This document shows, in pieces, positions 1 to 9,371 of a stretch of DNA of 64,000 nucleotides. The stretch covers positions 1 to 64,000 of the forward strand of contig NZ_JANRKL010000097.1 of assembly GCF_033763495.1 (NCBI RefSeq), in the 5' to 3' direction. This stretch comes from Haliscomenobacter sp033763495 (lineage in GTDB: Bacteria; Bacteroidota; Bacteroidia; Chitinophagales; Saprospiraceae). The notes beneath the pieces were generated by a model, which ran no database searches, had not been told where the DNA came from, and was given only the letters and a program-made list of their open reading frames with translations. Both the position numbers and the translations under genes were made by a program. The first letter of the stretch is position 1. Each line of letters opens with the position of its first letter.

Positions 1-82
1 CACTTCTAAACTCAAAACTCATGTACTCTTAATTCTTAACTAAAAAAATAATTAATTGCTTAATAATCAAAACTTAAGAAGG

Positions 83-2344
83 TCAAAATTTCCAATCCAA
101 TCCTACCCACACACTTCTACCCACGCCATCAATCCCCGAGCCATGCGTGCGGTAAGCCTCATTGAGCAAGTTGTTGAGTCCAGCCTGGAGTTCCACCTGT
201 TTGAACTGATAAGCACTGCGCAAATTCAGCACATTCCAACCCGGTGTTCCACCCTTAGGGATGCGCGGATCGGACTTGTCTCCACCGGCCAAACGATCTT
301 GCTTGCTGGCGTATAGCCACTCGATGCTGTTGAACCACTGTTTGTGTGGCTGAAATTTTAAACCAAGCCGACCATTGAGCGGTGGAATGCGGCGCATCGG
401 TTCATTGGCGGTGGTATTTTGGCCGAAGGCATAAGTTAAACTGCCCTGAAGGTTAAAAACCTTACTCAGTGCCCAGGCAAAATCTACTTCAGTGCCGCGA
501 ATGAATGACGCTGCTGCGTTTTCTTTTTTGTACACATCGCTACCTTCATAGGTGGGCGACCCTTCAAAAGTGCTGCGCACCCGCGTCACCAGGTCCGTCA
601 GGGCTGTATAAAATCCAGCCACGTTCGCCTGAAACTTGTTGGAACTGTACTTGTAATTCAACTCGTAGGTAGTGGTTTTTTCCGGGGAAAGGTCATAACT
701 CGGCACCTCGATCCCAAAATCAAAACGTCCAAAACTGGTCATGTCGTTGATGTTGGGTGCGCGGAAACCAGAATAAACCCCGCCGGAAATGGCGTGATTT
801 TGACCGGCTTGATACCGCAAAAGAGCATGCGCCACCAAGGCGTCAGGAGTGATCTCGGTGTCGCCGAAGGTAGCGTCTTTAATGGCTAGCCTTACCTGAT
901 TGTAGCGCAGCCCCAGATTCAATGTCCAGGCATTCCAGTTCAATTGATGGGCAGTGAAAGCTGCTGTATTGGTGGCATTGGTACCGGCTGGGTAAAGGCC
1001 TCGACGTGGGGTGATAGCCCCCGTTTCAGTATTGGTATTGGTGCCGCCACTGGTCACTTTGTCATCGTACAACTCCAACCCCGAGGTAATTTTCCAAAAA
1101 GACAAGGGTTGTGCATGCCATTCCAGCACATAACCAAGGGTGCGGATTTCATCCAGTTCATTGCTGCGGGTAACGGTGTTGTTGCGCTGGAAAATGCGGC
1201 CTTCTTCAGCAAATTGCCAGGAAGCGGTCAAAGTCAGGTTTTGCAGCCAGGGGGATTGTCCTTCCCAGGCCAGGCGCCCATAAGCCATTTGGCGGGTTTG
1301 AGGCTCAAATTGGGCCAGCTTGGCACCTGTGACGTACTGGTCGTAACGTTCTACTTCGGATTGGAAAAGGCCATTGTAGGCCAGGGTAAATTTGGCGCGA
1401 TTACTTAGTTTAAAAACCGCTTTGGCATCAGCGGCGCGCTCCCGGTAACTGGAGGGACCTTCTTTACCAAGACCTTGTCCAGCATAATGGTCGCCAAAAT
1501 TGCGTAGACTAGTTCCTGCTCGAAAAGCTACTTTTTTGTTCGCAGCTTTTATTTCAGCATGTACGGTTTGTTCCATGTCCCGATCCAGGTAACGCCCCAG
1601 CAGACGGCCACCAAACTGCCATCCTTCGGCAGAAAACTGAGGTGTGGCCGTCAAGACCTGGATGGCACCACCCATGGCGTCGCTGCCATACAACACCGAA
1701 CCTGCACCACGCACCACCTCAATTTGTTCCACACTGAAGACGTCAATGGTGTTGAAATACTGGTTGGGACCAAAGCGGTAAATGGAGTTGTTGAGCCGTA
1801 GGCCGTCCATGAGCAGTAGGGTTTGGTTGCCCGTGAGCCCACGTACAAATGGGGAGCCACCGCCGTGGTTGGTTTTTTGCACAAAAACGCCTGTCAAACC
1901 CATCAGGGCTTCGGGGGTACTGCGCGAGCCATTGTGGATGATGTCACTAGCCTTGAGTACACTAATGGCCTCCGAAGCAGCAAAAGCCTGATTCAGGCTG
2001 CGCTGGGCTGTAATTACGATATTGCTTTGGATCAGGGTTGCTTCAGCCTGGAGGAATAAAGTATCCAAGTTGAGATCAGTGCCCTGGAGGGACAATTCCC
2101 GTTCTTGTTCAGCGTATCCTAGCATGGAAACCAAAAGAGTGTAAGTGCCCTCTTGTGCTGGCGCGTATAGGCTAAAGTGACCCTGGGCATTGCTGGCAGT
2201 GCCTCGTTGGGTGCCCTTGAGCCAGAGGTTGGTACCAGAGAGTGGCGCTTTGGTTTTTGCGTCAAGCACTACACCCTGAATGTTTTGGGCCCAAAGTGGA
2301 GCTTGTAACAAAAGGAATAGGATGGTGAAAAACTGCTTGTTCAT
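83..2344 (-). CDS. TonB-dependent outer-membrane receptor
   Basis: Outer-membrane receptor of 753 residues for TonB/ExbBD-driven import. A signal peptide ends near residue 19 (PLWAQ). Residues 21-100 form a carboxypeptidase-regulatory-like beta-sandwich (IQGVVLDAKTKAPL, then GTASNAQGHFSL) usual in Bacteroidota receptors. The plug follows at about 115-235 (ALMGLTGVFVQK, FVRGLTGNQTLLLMDG, VVRGAGSVLYGSDAMGGA). The rest is beta-barrel ending in the terminal aromatic residue of outer-membrane proteins (GLDWKF). It lies 10 nt downstream of the phosphoesterase gene on the same strand, so both are probably one transcript and the ligand may be released or processed by that enzyme; this is inference. 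The substrate cannot be read from the sequence. Confidence 0.93.
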   Translation of the reverse strand: MNKQFFTILFLLLQAPLWAQNIQGVVLDAKTKAPLSGTNLWLKGTQRGTASNAQGHFSLYAPAQEGTYTLLVSMLGYAEQERELSLQGTDLNLDTLFLQAEATLIQSNIVITAQRSLNQAFAASEAISVLKASDIIHNGSRSTPEALMGLTGVFVQKTNHGGGSPFVRGLTGNQTLLLMDGLRLNNSIYRFGPNQYFNTIDVFSVEQIEVVRGAGSVLYGSDAMGGAIQVLTATPQFSAEGWQFGGRLLGRYLDRDMEQTVHAEIKAANKKVAFRAGTSLRNFGDHYAGQGLGKEGPSSYRERAADAKAVFKLSNRAKFTLAYNGLFQSEVERYDQYVTGAKLAQFEPQTRQMAYGRLAWEGQSPWLQNLTLTASWQFAEEGRIFQRNNTVTRSNELDEIRTLGYVLEWHAQPLSFWKITSGLELYDDKVTSGGTNTNTETGAITPRRGLYPAGTNATNTAAFTAHQLNWNAWTLNLGLRYNQVRLAIKDATFGDTEITPDALVAHALLRYQAGQNHAISGGVYSGFRAPNINDMTSFGRFDFGIEVPSYDLSPEKTTTYELNYKYSSNKFQANVAGFYTALTDLVTRVRSTFEGSPTYEGSDVYKKENAAASFIRGTEVDFAWALSKVFNLQGSLTYAFGQNTTANEPMRRIPPLNGRLGLKFQPHKQWFNSIEWLYASKQDRLAGGDKSDPRIPKGGTPGWNVLNLRSAYQFKQVELQAGLNNLLNEAYRTHGSGIDGVGRSVWVGLDWKF

Positions 2345-2354
2345 GCTGTTGATG

Positions 2355-5108
2355 TTATTCTTGTTTTTTCAAAAAATCTTCCACATTGTCCAATTTGGGC
2401 GACTCGATGACCGCCTTCCAATCGAATTTGGCGTCCATTGGCGTCAAGGCTTTTTGTGGATCAAAAATTTTGGGGTTAACCGGGAAGGCCTTGTAGGGTG
2501 TGAAATCAGGCTGATTGCTGAATAAATCCGCCAAATCACTTGCTGCTGCATCGTATTGATTCAGGTACGGAATCCCCAGGATGTTCCAGAAGGTTTTAAA
2601 AATACTGCCAAAACTGTAATGCTGGTGCCCCACGTGGTTTTTTTGTGCATAAGGAGAAATCACCATCAGGATGCTGCGGTGTGCGTCAACGTGATCCTGA
2701 CCATCTTGGGCATCATCCTCAGTGACCACGATGGCCATGTTTTTCCAATAAGGGGTGCTGGACAAAAACTCGACCACCCGGCCCAGGGCCAAATCGTTGT
2801 CGGCCATGTAGCTGGCTCGGTAGGGATATCCGGCATTGGCGCGTTCACCAGCTCCGTGGTCGTTGGGCAGGATGATGGTGAGCACCTGGGGCATGGTTTT
2901 TCCAGCTCCAGTGTATTTTTCATTGAACTCTTCCATGAATGTTTTCGCCCGAAACTGGTCGGGGATGGCCATATTGTAGGTAGCGTACTTGCGGGAGGAA
3001 CGATCGTACAATGGCCCGGGGATGGGGTAGTTGACCAGGTATTTCAAGCCCAAGTACTTCATGGTAGAATCGTCGATACCTGCCGCCAGTTCTACGCCGA
3101 AGCCAAAGTTGAAAAAATCCTTTTTGTTGCGTTCCAGGTGATCCCACATGGAGCCTGCTTCGTTGTAATCTTCAGGATAAATGGCGCCGGATGCACCGTA
3201 AAGCAAGAGGTTGCCTGGGGCTTTGCTGTTGGCCCGCATGCTGCGTTTTCCGCCATAAGCAGCGGTGGTTCCGGTTTCGACCCATTCGTTGGGATAGGTG
3301 TTGACCAGCCAGCGATGGCCATCGGCAGAGTGGTCTGAATCGACGTAAAAATTATCGCTGATGGCAAAGCGTTCGGCCAAGGCCAGGTGATTTACCATGA
3401 TGGTGGCGTTCAACACGCTATCGGTTTTCCTGCGATTGACTACCTTTTGGTTCGCACCATAACGCGCCATGCTTGCATCTCCTTTTGCTCCTTTGATTTG
3501 GCCAAAAACTTCGTCGAAGGTTCGATTTTCTTTGGAGATGAAGACGATGTACTTGATCGGGCTTTCTTTTTGGCCAGGAAAAAGGGGCACTGGGTTGTTT
3601 TTGCGCCAGCTAAATTGTGGATCGCTGGCGGAAGTAAAACTGTAATTTTGGCGAACTACTTCCGCAGTGTGGGCTTTGAGTTGTTCGGCATTGGGCATGT
3701 CAATGACGCTGAACAAGCCTTTCATCAAACCACCTACATAGTGGCCTTCGGGGCCATCCTTCCAGTTTTTGCCTCCATTGGGGCCGCTGCCGTATCCTTT
3801 GGCAGAAGTGACCAGGAGTTTTTTACCATCAGGGGTAACCGCTACCTTGGATGGGAACCAACCCGTGGGGATGTGTCCCAGAACTTCCAGTTTTTCTGCA
3901 TCAATCACGCCAACTGCATTGACGCCAGACTCAGCTACAAAGAGTTGCTTGCGATCGGGTGAAAGTGCTAATCCAAAAGGGATGACCCCCCGGAAACCAC
4001 CCAAACGTGCATCGGGTTTCAGGAAGATGTTTTTGACCACGGTATCTTTGACGAAGTCGATGACTGAGATACAGTCGTTGTTGCCATTAGAGACAAAGAC
4101 GTAGCGATCGGAAGCCACCAGGGAGTTGGGGCTGGCCCCACCAACAGCAGGCACACCATCCACCAAATCGCCAACCAGAAATCCGGTCTTGATTTTTTTG
4201 CTGACGCTGGGGCGTTCGTCTAAATTGTATTTCCATACCGAAAACCCTTCGGGAGTATTGGGGTCACCCAATCCAGGCACGTCCAGTTTGCCTTTTTTGT
4301 AGCCGTCCCGCATCTCAGGGGTGTTGAACCCAGAGGTGGGAAATTCAGCAGCGGTGCCTTTGAGGTCTTTAGGATCGAGGTTTTTCAGCGGTTTGTATTC
4401 AAAAATACCCACATTGGCTACGTAGAGGCTACGGCCATCGGGGGACAAGGTAATGCCAAAAGGATAGCGGCCCGTAGGGATGTTGTGCAGAAGTTTCAAA
4501 TTTTGAGGATCGATGACCAGGAGGCGGAAGCCGATTTGGTCCACTGCATACAAGCGGGTGCCATCTTTGGACAAAATCATGTCGCCGATGTAACCATGGG
4601 TATAGTCGCGCTCCCCATCAATAACTCCACATTTGAGGGAGTCAATTTTTTTTCCGGTTTGTAGGTCGAATTTGAAAATTTTGTTGGACTGGCCACCGGC
4701 TACAAAAACGTGACGGTTGTCGGGCGTAATGGCAAGGCCCATAAATACGGATTCCAGGATACCTTCCTGGTTGTTGGCTCCTTCAGGGATTTGGCGGACC
4801 GTGGGTTGGCCACTGCCGTCAAAATTGCGGATGACGCTGATGGAGAAAGGGGCATTGCCAGAGTTGGCAGTTACGGCTACCTTTCCATCGGGTGAGAGTA
4901 CCAGGCCGTAAGGGTGAGGAGCAGTGAGTACACTTTTACCGGCAGGCCTGATGATGCGGCCATTGGGGATGATGCTTTCGCCTGCTGCATTGATTTGGCA
5001 GTATTGGTCTCCGGCGGGTGCCTGGGCAATCCAGGGCGTTTTAGGGGCACAGGCAGTAATGACGAGCACAAGAAACAGGTAGCTCAGGGTAGATGAGTAT
5101 TTGAACAT
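2355..5108 (-). CDS. YVTN-type beta-propeller plus phosphoesterase lipoprotein
   Basis: A 917-residue two-domain lipoprotein. The lipobox ITAC places the lipidated cysteine at residue 20. Residues ~60-470 hold repeated YncE/YVTN propeller blades (PFGITLSPDGRSLYVANVG, PFGLALSPDRKQLFVAESG, PSKVAVTPDGKKLLVTSA). Residues ~530-880 are a phosphoesterase of the acid-phosphatase/phospholipase C superfamily, with the nucleophile-region motif ENRTFDEVFG, a DSDHSADGHRW segment, LPNDHGAG and the metal-binding TEDDAQDGQDHVDAHRS. It probably hydrolyses phosphate esters at the cell envelope. It is first in an operon with the TonB receptor downstream, which fits phosphate or phospho-ligand scavenging. Substrate unknown. 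Confidence 0.9.
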   Translation of the reverse strand: MFKYSSTLSYLFLVLVITACAPKTPWIAQAPAGDQYCQINAAGESIIPNGRIIRPAGKSVLTAPHPYGLVLSPDGKVAVTANSGNAPFSISVIRNFDGSGQPTVRQIPEGANNQEGILESVFMGLAITPDNRHVFVAGGQSNKIFKFDLQTGKKIDSLKCGVIDGERDYTHGYIGDMILSKDGTRLYAVDQIGFRLLVIDPQNLKLLHNIPTGRYPFGITLSPDGRSLYVANVGIFEYKPLKNLDPKDLKGTAAEFPTSGFNTPEMRDGYKKGKLDVPGLGDPNTPEGFSVWKYNLDERPSVSKKIKTGFLVGDLVDGVPAVGGASPNSLVASDRYVFVSNGNNDCISVIDFVKDTVVKNIFLKPDARLGGFRGVIPFGLALSPDRKQLFVAESGVNAVGVIDAEKLEVLGHIPTGWFPSKVAVTPDGKKLLVTSAKGYGSGPNGGKNWKDGPEGHYVGGLMKGLFSVIDMPNAEQLKAHTAEVVRQNYSFTSASDPQFSWRKNNPVPLFPGQKESPIKYIVFISKENRTFDEVFGQIKGAKGDASMARYGANQKVVNRRKTDSVLNATIMVNHLALAERFAISDNFYVDSDHSADGHRWLVNTYPNEWVETGTTAAYGGKRSMRANSKAPGNLLLYGASGAIYPEDYNEAGSMWDHLERNKKDFFNFGFGVELAAGIDDSTMKYLGLKYLVNYPIPGPLYDRSSRKYATYNMAIPDQFRAKTFMEEFNEKYTGAGKTMPQVLTIILPNDHGAGERANAGYPYRASYMADNDLALGRVVEFLSSTPYWKNMAIVVTEDDAQDGQDHVDAHRSILMVISPYAQKNHVGHQHYSFGSIFKTFWNILGIPYLNQYDAAASDLADLFSNQPDFTPYKAFPVNPKIFDPQKALTPMDAKFDWKAVIESPKLDNVEDFLKKQE

Positions 5109-5109
5109 G

Positions 5110-5133
5110 ACGCTGAATGGTTTTATTCAGCGT
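5110..5133 (-). promoter_or_regulatory. Inverted repeat immediately upstream of the phosphoesterase start
   Basis: Perfect 8-bp arms, ACGCTGAA at 5110-5117 and TTCAGCGT at 5126-5133, separated by 8 nt. The repeat begins 2 nt upstream of the ATG of the minus-strand phosphoesterase gene. It could be a leader hairpin or an operator; nothing in the sequence decides which. Confidence 0.4.
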
Positions 5134-5254
5134 GAAGTTAAGGGGTTTTGGGGTAGGGGAGGTGAGGTGAGGAAAAAATTGATGTTGGGGTGATGTTGGG
5201 TTAACAAGAATGTTGGAATATGTTCGTTTTCTAAAAAAACATTCCCAGCACCCG

Positions 5255-6094
5255 ATGAAAAGAAGAACCTTCCTCAAAGGATTAGCCCGATTAACTGGCC
5301 TCGGTGCCCTTACTGGCTTGTATACCTGGCAAATTGAACCGTTTTGGTTGGAATTTGTAAAAAGGGATTTACCCATCCAACATTTACCTGCTGAGTTGGA
5401 AGGGTTGACCCTGATGCAAATCAGCGACATGCACGTTGGCAATCGATTCGACTGGCATTTCATCATCAATTCCTTTGAAAAAGCGCGGCGTTTTGAGCCT
5501 GATTTTGTGGTGTACACGGGGGATTACATCAGCTACAAAGACGAGCAGCAGTTCGAACAACTGGAGGAGGTACTTCGCCACGCGGTCAAAGGTAAACTGG
5601 GCACCATCGGTATTTTGGGCAACCACGATTACGGTATAGATTGGGCACAAAATGAGGTGGCCGCAAGAGTAGTACAATTGCTGGGACAAGCGGGGATTCA
5701 AGTGCTGCGAAATGCTCAAGCCACTATCGAAGGACTCAATTTTATTGGTTTTGACGATTATTGGGCCACCAATTTTCATCCTAACAAAGTGATGAGGCAT
5801 TACCAATCTAAGCAAGCCAATGTACTGTTGTGCCACAACCCCGATGTGTGCGACTTAGAAGTTTGGAATGGCTACCAGGGCTGGATTTTATCGGGCCATA
5901 CCCATGGTGGGCAATGTAAGGCTCCATTCCTGACTCCTCCCATGTTGCCTGTAAAGAACAAGCGATACACTTCCGGCGAAATCGACCTGGAAGATGGACG
6001 GCGGCTGTATATCAATCGGGCACTGGGACATTTGTGGCAGGTACGGTTTATGGTGAGGCCGGAGATCACGGTGTTTACGTTGAAGAGAGGGTAG
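5255..6094 (+). CDS. Calcineurin-like metallophosphoesterase (YkuE/YaeI type)
   Basis: Two-metal phosphoesterase of 279 residues. The ATG at 5255 is preferred over the in-frame 5210 because it starts a twin-arginine-like export signal (MKRRTFLKGLARLTGLGAL) that is lost inside the longer version. The five metallophosphoesterase motifs are in order: QISDMHVG, VYTGDYIS, GILGNHDYG, LLCHNPD and LSGHTHGGQ. The family includes membrane-associated phosphodiesterases acting on lipids and nucleotides; the substrate here is unknown. It is divergent from the phosphoesterase-TonB operon across about 146 bp and convergent with the SH3 gene downstream. Confidence 0.9.
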   Translation: MKRRTFLKGLARLTGLGALTGLYTWQIEPFWLEFVKRDLPIQHLPAELEGLTLMQISDMHVGNRFDWHFIINSFEKARRFEPDFVVYTGDYISYKDEQQFEQLEEVLRHAVKGKLGTIGILGNHDYGIDWAQNEVAARVVQLLGQAGIQVLRNAQATIEGLNFIGFDDYWATNFHPNKVMRHYQSKQANVLLCHNPDVCDLEVWNGYQGWILSGHTHGGQCKAPFLTPPMLPVKNKRYTSGEIDLEDGRRLYINRALGHLWQVRFMVRPEITVFTLKRG

Positions 6095-6105
6095 TTGTCC
6101 GCTTC

Positions 6106-6124
6106 GAAAGGGCTGTACCCTTTC
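6106..6124. terminator. Hairpin between convergent genes
   Basis: GAAAGGG (6106-6112) pairs with CCCTTTC (6118-6124) over a 5-nt loop. It sits 12 nt after the metallophosphoesterase stop and before the stop of the convergent SH3 gene, so it could serve both. There is only a short T-rich tail, so this may equally be a repeat palindrome. Confidence 0.4.
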
Positions 6125-6170
6125 TTGATGTTATGCCGCCCTCTCAGGGCTAGTCTACAAAAAGAGAGGC

Positions 6171-6992
6171 TCATTCATCTTTTTTATGCACCAATTGTTT
6201 GCCATCCCAAGCCCAGACCGTTTTAGTAATGGTTTCTACACTATTGCCAATATAATCCCCTTTACCGGAAAGTACTCTTTTGAAAATTAGCCCATCACTC
6301 CCGCTCCCACCTTTATCCTCAGGGAAAATGAATTCAATTTCATCCCAGCTTTCGCCAACATTCATTGTACCTCCTTCAAACCCCATATAAGCAAGGGTTT
6401 TGCCATCCCATAAAAAAACGCTAAACCCCGTCCAGTGTAAACAAGCTGGCATATAATTGTACACCCGGATAACGTTGGTTATGTTTGGAACCCCTTTGTT
6501 TCCAAGCACCTCAAAACCGAATTCATGGCCATCTTCAGCATTACTTTTGTACTCTTTTGTGGCCAACAGTGTTCCTTGTTTGACAATGCGAACTTCCTGG
6601 TAGTATACCCCATTTTCTATCCGGGTCAGACCCAATAAAAACTCAAAACCGTCCCTTGTTACCCGATCCAGAGCCAATAAACCCGACCAAATGTAGCCCT
6701 GCTGGCTTTTTCCATTTTGTAAAAACTGCACCTTCACCCAGGGCACTTCGACGCCTTTGAGCGCCAGTTTATCCCCGGCTACATCCAGAATTTTCAAGAT
6801 TGTACCTGCCTTGATTTGAGTCACCACTTTACCCGTAGTGTTGGGTGCATCCCGGACGTTGATGTTGTCGCCAAAAGCGTAGGCCGTTTTGTTGGTTTCG
6901 ATTTGGAAATACTCGTGGGTTTCGATATCCTGGGCGGATAGGGTAGTGCCCAAACTGAAGATCAAGCACAAAAGAGTAAGCGTTCTGTACAT
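6171..6992 (-). CDS. Secreted SH3-domain protein
   Basis: A 273-residue exported protein. A signal peptide ends near residue 20 (LGTTLSAQD). Residues ~38-105 form a bacterial SH3 (SH3_3) module (NINVRDAPNTTGKVVTQIKAGTILKI), a fold often used for peptidoglycan or protein binding. The C-terminal ~160 residues are unrecognised; they are rich in beta-type segments and tryptophan (SGLLALDRV, WTGFSVFLWDGKT, SWDEIEFIFPED). It is a single gene convergent with the metallophosphoesterase and divergent from the cyanophycinase-like gene. No catalytic motif is visible. Confidence 0.75.
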   Translation of the reverse strand: MYRTLTLLCLIFSLGTTLSAQDIETHEYFQIETNKTAYAFGDNINVRDAPNTTGKVVTQIKAGTILKILDVAGDKLALKGVEVPWVKVQFLQNGKSQQGYIWSGLLALDRVTRDGFEFLLGLTRIENGVYYQEVRIVKQGTLLATKEYKSNAEDGHEFGFEVLGNKGVPNITNVIRVYNYMPACLHWTGFSVFLWDGKTLAYMGFEGGTMNVGESWDEIEFIFPEDKGGSGSDGLIFKRVLSGKGDYIGNSVETITKTVWAWDGKQLVHKKDE

Positions 6993-7058
6993 GGATAAAG
7001 TTTTATCTCCAAGAAACGTATAGACTATCCAATAAGGTGTATAAATTGTTGACCTTAA

Positions 7059-8084
7059 ATGAAAACGATGCTAAAAATAAAAAACCTACTGCACTCCATT
7101 GGATTGATTTTAATAACGATGCAACTGGCATTTGCCCAACAAGATTCACTGAGCCTAAGCCAAACAGTAAAGTGTTACCTTACAGGCAGTGCCGAAGATG
7201 TGCAGTCGAAAACCACTCCTGGCCTTTTGCTTATGGGTGGCAGCACCGATGTCAAAGAAGCCATTGCCTGGTTTTTGACCCGCAGCGGCGGAGGTGATGT
7301 GGTGGTTATTCGCTCCTCTGGCGCAGATGGTTACAACCAATATATGTTTGATATGGTGCCTGTTAATTCAGTGGAAAGCATCATCATTGATAGTCGGGCG
7401 AAGGCAGAAAATGATAGCATAGTTGCAAAAATCCGTGCTGCTGAGGCACTTTTCATCGCTGGCGGCGACCAGTGGAATTACGTGAATTATTGGAAAAATT
7501 CCCCTACGGAGGATGCGATCAATTATTTGTTGAACACCAAAGGGGCTCCGGTTGGAGGCACCAGTGCTGGTCTGGCAGTTTTAGGCTCCGCCTATTTTAG
7601 CGCACAATTGGGTGGTGTGACCAGCAAGGAAGCGCTGGGAAATCCCTATCATGAAAAAGTCGCTTTGGGGCATGATGATTTCCTGAATATCCCTTTGCTT
7701 GAAAATGTCATTACGGATTCTCATTATACCCAGCGTGAGCGCCAAGGGCGTCACATTGCCTTTATGGCAAGGCTTATGCAAGATTTTAAACATAAAAAGA
7801 TCTTAGGGATAGGTATAGATGAAAAAACGGCACTGTGCATCGACCAAGATGGGAGGGGCAAGGTATACGGCACCAACCATGTCTATTTTTTGAAAAACGA
7901 CAAACGAGGGCCTAAAACCTGCGTAAATGGTAGCCCATTGACTTGGAATCACCATGGTCAGGCGGTAAAAGTGTACAAAATTCAAGGGAATGCAACTGGG
8001 AATGGTTATTTTAATGCCACGAACTGGACCTTTAGTGGTGGAAATTCCTATTTTTATTACGTGAATAACGGGGTACTGTATTAA
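7059..8084 (+). CDS. Cyanophycinase-like serine peptidase (family S51)
   Basis: A 341-residue exported peptidase. The signal peptide ends at about residue 26 (MQLAFAQQ). The family S51 nucleophile elbow is clear: GGTSAGLAVLG, with the serine at residue 169, preceded by FIAGGDQWNYVNYW; LLMGGSTDVKEA lies in the N-terminal half. Cyanophycinases cut beta-aspartyl-arginine bonds in cyanophycin, and the extracellular type would let the cell feed on polymer from other organisms. The substrate is inferred from the family. The next gene, a GH26 mannanase, starts 30 nt downstream, so the two are likely co-transcribed as secreted degradative enzymes. Confidence 0.85.
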   Translation: MKTMLKIKNLLHSIGLILITMQLAFAQQDSLSLSQTVKCYLTGSAEDVQSKTTPGLLLMGGSTDVKEAIAWFLTRSGGGDVVVIRSSGADGYNQYMFDMVPVNSVESIIIDSRAKAENDSIVAKIRAAEALFIAGGDQWNYVNYWKNSPTEDAINYLLNTKGAPVGGTSAGLAVLGSAYFSAQLGGVTSKEALGNPYHEKVALGHDDFLNIPLLENVITDSHYTQRERQGRHIAFMARLMQDFKHKKILGIGIDEKTALCIDQDGRGKVYGTNHVYFLKNDKRGPKTCVNGSPLTWNHHGQAVKVYKIQGNATGNGYFNATNWTFSGGNSYFYYVNNGVLY

Positions 8085-8114
8085 TTCAAGGTCATGGCTA
8101 TCCAATTACATTTC

Positions 8115-9236
8115 ATGAAAGCAAAAAATACCTTCTTCCTACTCTTGTGCTTGATTCCTTGCGGGATAATGGCGCAAATTGATAAAAAAGCGACGCCATT
8201 AACCAAACAACTATACACGAGTTTACAACAATTGCAAGGCCGTGGCATCCTGTTTGGCCATCAGGATGGGCTAGCTTACGGCCTCAATCCTGATGGAAGC
8301 CGCTGGACGGGTGAACCTGGCCGTTCAGACATCAAAACAATCACTGGCGAGCATCCGGCGGTGGCAGGTTGGGACTTAGGCCACCTTGAATTGGATAGTA
8401 CCAACAATCTTGACGGAGTTCCTTTTGAGTTAATGCGCCAGCGCATCATTGAACAACACCAGCGAGGAGGTATTTCTACCCTCAGTTGGCACCTCAATAA
8501 CCCGATCGACCCCAATAAAACAACCTGGGATAAAGTAGAATTCACGATTCCTCGTATCCTGTCCGATAAAACTGCGCTCAAAAATTACCAAGTTTGGCTA
8601 GGTAAAGTTGCTCGCTTTGTCCAATCATTACGCGACCCACAATCGGGCGAATTGGTTCCTCTGATCTTTCGCCCTTACCATGAGCATACCGGCTCCTGGT
8701 TTTGGTGGGGTGCCGATCATTGCAGCCCCGAGGAATACCAGCAGTTCTGGCGTATGACCGTAAAGTATTTGCGCAAAAAAGAAAAGGTGCACAACCTGAT
8801 TTATGCCTACTCCACTGATCGATTCAACTCTCCGGAACATTACCTCGAACGTTACCCGGGCGACCGCTATGCTGACCTGATTGGCTTCGACATCTATCAT
8901 CGCAATGCCCCATCTAGCAATGAACAGTTTGTAAAGGATACCCGCCAAATGGTCACTTGGTTAAAAGAAATGGGTAAAGAGCACAAAAAAATCACTGCCA
9001 TTACAGAAACCGGCCTGGAACAGGTGACCATCCCCAACTGGTGGACGAATATAGTGGCCCCAATTGTTCAAGGTTCGGATTTGGCCTATGTACTGGTTTG
9101 GCGCAATGGACGCCCCGATCACTATTATGCCCCTTACCCAAGCCAGCCCTCAGCCCAGGATTTTTTGGATTTTGTGAACTCTTTTAACATCTTATTAGAG
9201 CGCAAAACCGCTGCGTTGAATTTTTTTAAAAAGTAG
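8115..9236 (+). CDS. Glycoside hydrolase family 26 (beta-mannanase type)
   Basis: A 373-residue secreted glycosidase. The ATG at 8115 (MKAKNTFFLLL) starts a proper signal peptide ending near GIMAQ; the longer in-frame start at 8094 adds seven residues in front of it and is less likely. GH26 hallmarks are present: the N-terminal LFGHQDGLAYG, the acid/base glutamate in RPYHEHTGSWFWWG, and the nucleophile glutamate in AITETGLEQ. GH26 enzymes mostly cut beta-1,4-mannans by a retaining mechanism. No binding module or sorting tail is attached. It follows the cyanophycinase-like gene by 30 nt. Confidence 0.9.
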   Translation: MKAKNTFFLLLCLIPCGIMAQIDKKATPLTKQLYTSLQQLQGRGILFGHQDGLAYGLNPDGSRWTGEPGRSDIKTITGEHPAVAGWDLGHLELDSTNNLDGVPFELMRQRIIEQHQRGGISTLSWHLNNPIDPNKTTWDKVEFTIPRILSDKTALKNYQVWLGKVARFVQSLRDPQSGELVPLIFRPYHEHTGSWFWWGADHCSPEEYQQFWRMTVKYLRKKEKVHNLIYAYSTDRFNSPEHYLERYPGDRYADLIGFDIYHRNAPSSNEQFVKDTRQMVTWLKEMGKEHKKITAITETGLEQVTIPNWWTNIVAPIVQGSDLAYVLVWRNGRPDHYYAPYPSQPSAQDFLDFVNSFNILLERKTAALNFFKK

Positions 9237-9371
9237 CCTAATGTGGCAGTGTAAAATCCCACTGTTCCCTTTCTGCTGGTGCCAACCCCCCTTATACCAA
9301 ATTCCTGATCTTTTGGCGAACTGCGTTCCCATAAAAACGTTGAACGGATATTTCACCCCTTCAACCAAAAA

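Noticed and set aside
2556..3338. 260-codon plus-strand frame
   Set aside because: Antisense to the phosphoesterase, whose conserved motifs settle the coding strand.
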